NCBI GenBank assembly: GCA_018292915.2
Contig: JACVVK020000060.1
Span: forward strand, 753,001-817,000
Reading direction: 5' to 3'
Length of the DNA stretch: 64,000 nucleotides
Source: Batillaria attramentaria
Lineage: Eukaryota; Mollusca; Gastropoda; Batillariidae
Shown here: positions 63,336-64,000 of the stretch, piece after piece
Position numbering within the stretch: position 1 is the first letter of the stretch
How the letters are laid out: every line of letters starts with the position of its first letter
Program-made: the position numbers and the translations under genes
Notes under the pieces: generated by a model
Databases searched by the model: none
What the model saw: the letters and a program-made list of their open reading frames with translations, nothing else
What the model was told of the DNA's origin: nothing

Positions 63336-64000
63336 TGACTATAATAGAACATATGTCCTTACTGATCGTGAATTTAGCTATAATAGAACACATGTCCTAA
63401 CTGATCGTGAATGTAACTACATGTATAACAGAACACATGTCCTAACTGACCGTGAATGTAACAAAAACAGAACACATGTCCTAACTGACCGTGAAGTAAC
63501 TATAACAGCAGAACACATGTCCTAACTGATCGTGAATGTAACTACATGTATAACAGAACACATGTCCTAACTGACCGTGAATGTAACAAAAACAGAACAC
63601 ATGTCCTAACTGACCGTGAAGTAACTATAACAGCAGAACACATGTCCTAACTGATCGTGAATGTAACTACATGTATAACAGAACACATGTCCTAACTGAC
63701 CGTGAATGTAACAAAAACAGAACACATGTCCTAACTGACCGTGAAGTAACTATAACAGCAGAACACATGTCCTAACTGATCGTGAATGTAACTACATGTA
63801 TAACAGAACACATGTCCTAACTGACCGTGAATGTAACAAAAACAGAACACATGTCCTAACTGACCGTGAAGTAACTATAACAGCAGAACACATGTCCTAA
63901 CTGATCGTGAATGTAACTACATGTATAACAGAACACATGTCCTAACTGACCGTGAATGTAACAAAAACAGAACACATGTCCTAACTGACCGTGAAGTAAC
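63336..64000 (+). repeat. Satellite with 125-bp higher-order unit, running off the window
   Basis: Three related monomers of 45, 39 and 41 bp, each starting GAACACATGTCCTAACTGA and followed by YCGTGAA-type sequence, make a 125-bp unit. Unit starts fall exactly at 63386, 63511, 63636, 63761 and 63886. Diverged monomers at about 63336-63385 form the array edge. A 125-bp period cannot keep a reading frame, so the array is not protein-coding. Confidence 0.97.

Noticed and set aside
63277..63525. Repeat protein with NRTHVLTDRE units
   Set aside because: The 125-bp satellite period is not a multiple of three, so the frame cannot continue.

Overview
This window is animal nuclear DNA, most likely from a gastropod or other marine mollusc. 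Exons are short and carry canonical splice sites, and introns run to about 23 kb. CA/GT microsatellites and G/C or A homopolymers are very dense. tRNA-headed SINEs and non-LTR retrotransposon ends are also present. The mollusc assignment is an inference from repeat style and protein similarity; no species can be named.

The only gene I can support is on the minus strand and fills about 50 kb: a type IV diacylglycerol kinase (DGK zeta/iota, Drosophila rdgA family). Nine coding exons fall, in transcription order, at 49924-49000, 25460-25352, 16132-16049, 7140-7066, 6631-6575, 5534-5466, 2532-2500, 1025-873 and 252-8. All phases match. From the first in-frame Met at 49880 they join into 1706 nt, i.e. 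568 codons plus 2 nt. The protein has a Ser-rich N-terminal region full of basophilic kinase-type motifs, two C1 cysteine-rich domains, a basic MARCKS-like/nuclear-localisation linker, and the start of the catalytic domain. The rest of the catalytic domain, the accessory domain and the expected ankyrin repeats lie beyond the left edge. A CpG-rich stretch near 50.6-51.6 kb may be the promoter or first exon; this is tentative.

Layout: 1-7.2 kb holds seven clustered exons for C1a (second half), C1b and the start of the kinase domain. 7.2-16 kb, 16-25 kb and 25-49 kb are large introns crowded with microsatellites, SINEs (10.3, 11.3, 30.8 and 39 kb), MITE-like elements (27.98-28.26 kb; another at 4.45-4.73 kb), a LINE reverse transcriptase 3' fragment (47.05-48.34 kb) and low-copy dispersed repeats. 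50-64 kb is the 5' flank or 5' introns. It has no recognised gene, but carries a 51-bp minisatellite (58.0 kb), a degenerate ~120-bp tandem repeat (53.65 kb) and a regular 125-bp higher-order satellite running off the right edge (63.39 kb onward).

I see no operon, CRISPR array, phage or other novel gene system. The noteworthy items are the DGK N-terminal architecture, some intron-proximal repeats that could affect splicing, and several repeat families that can be defined from copies inside this one window.
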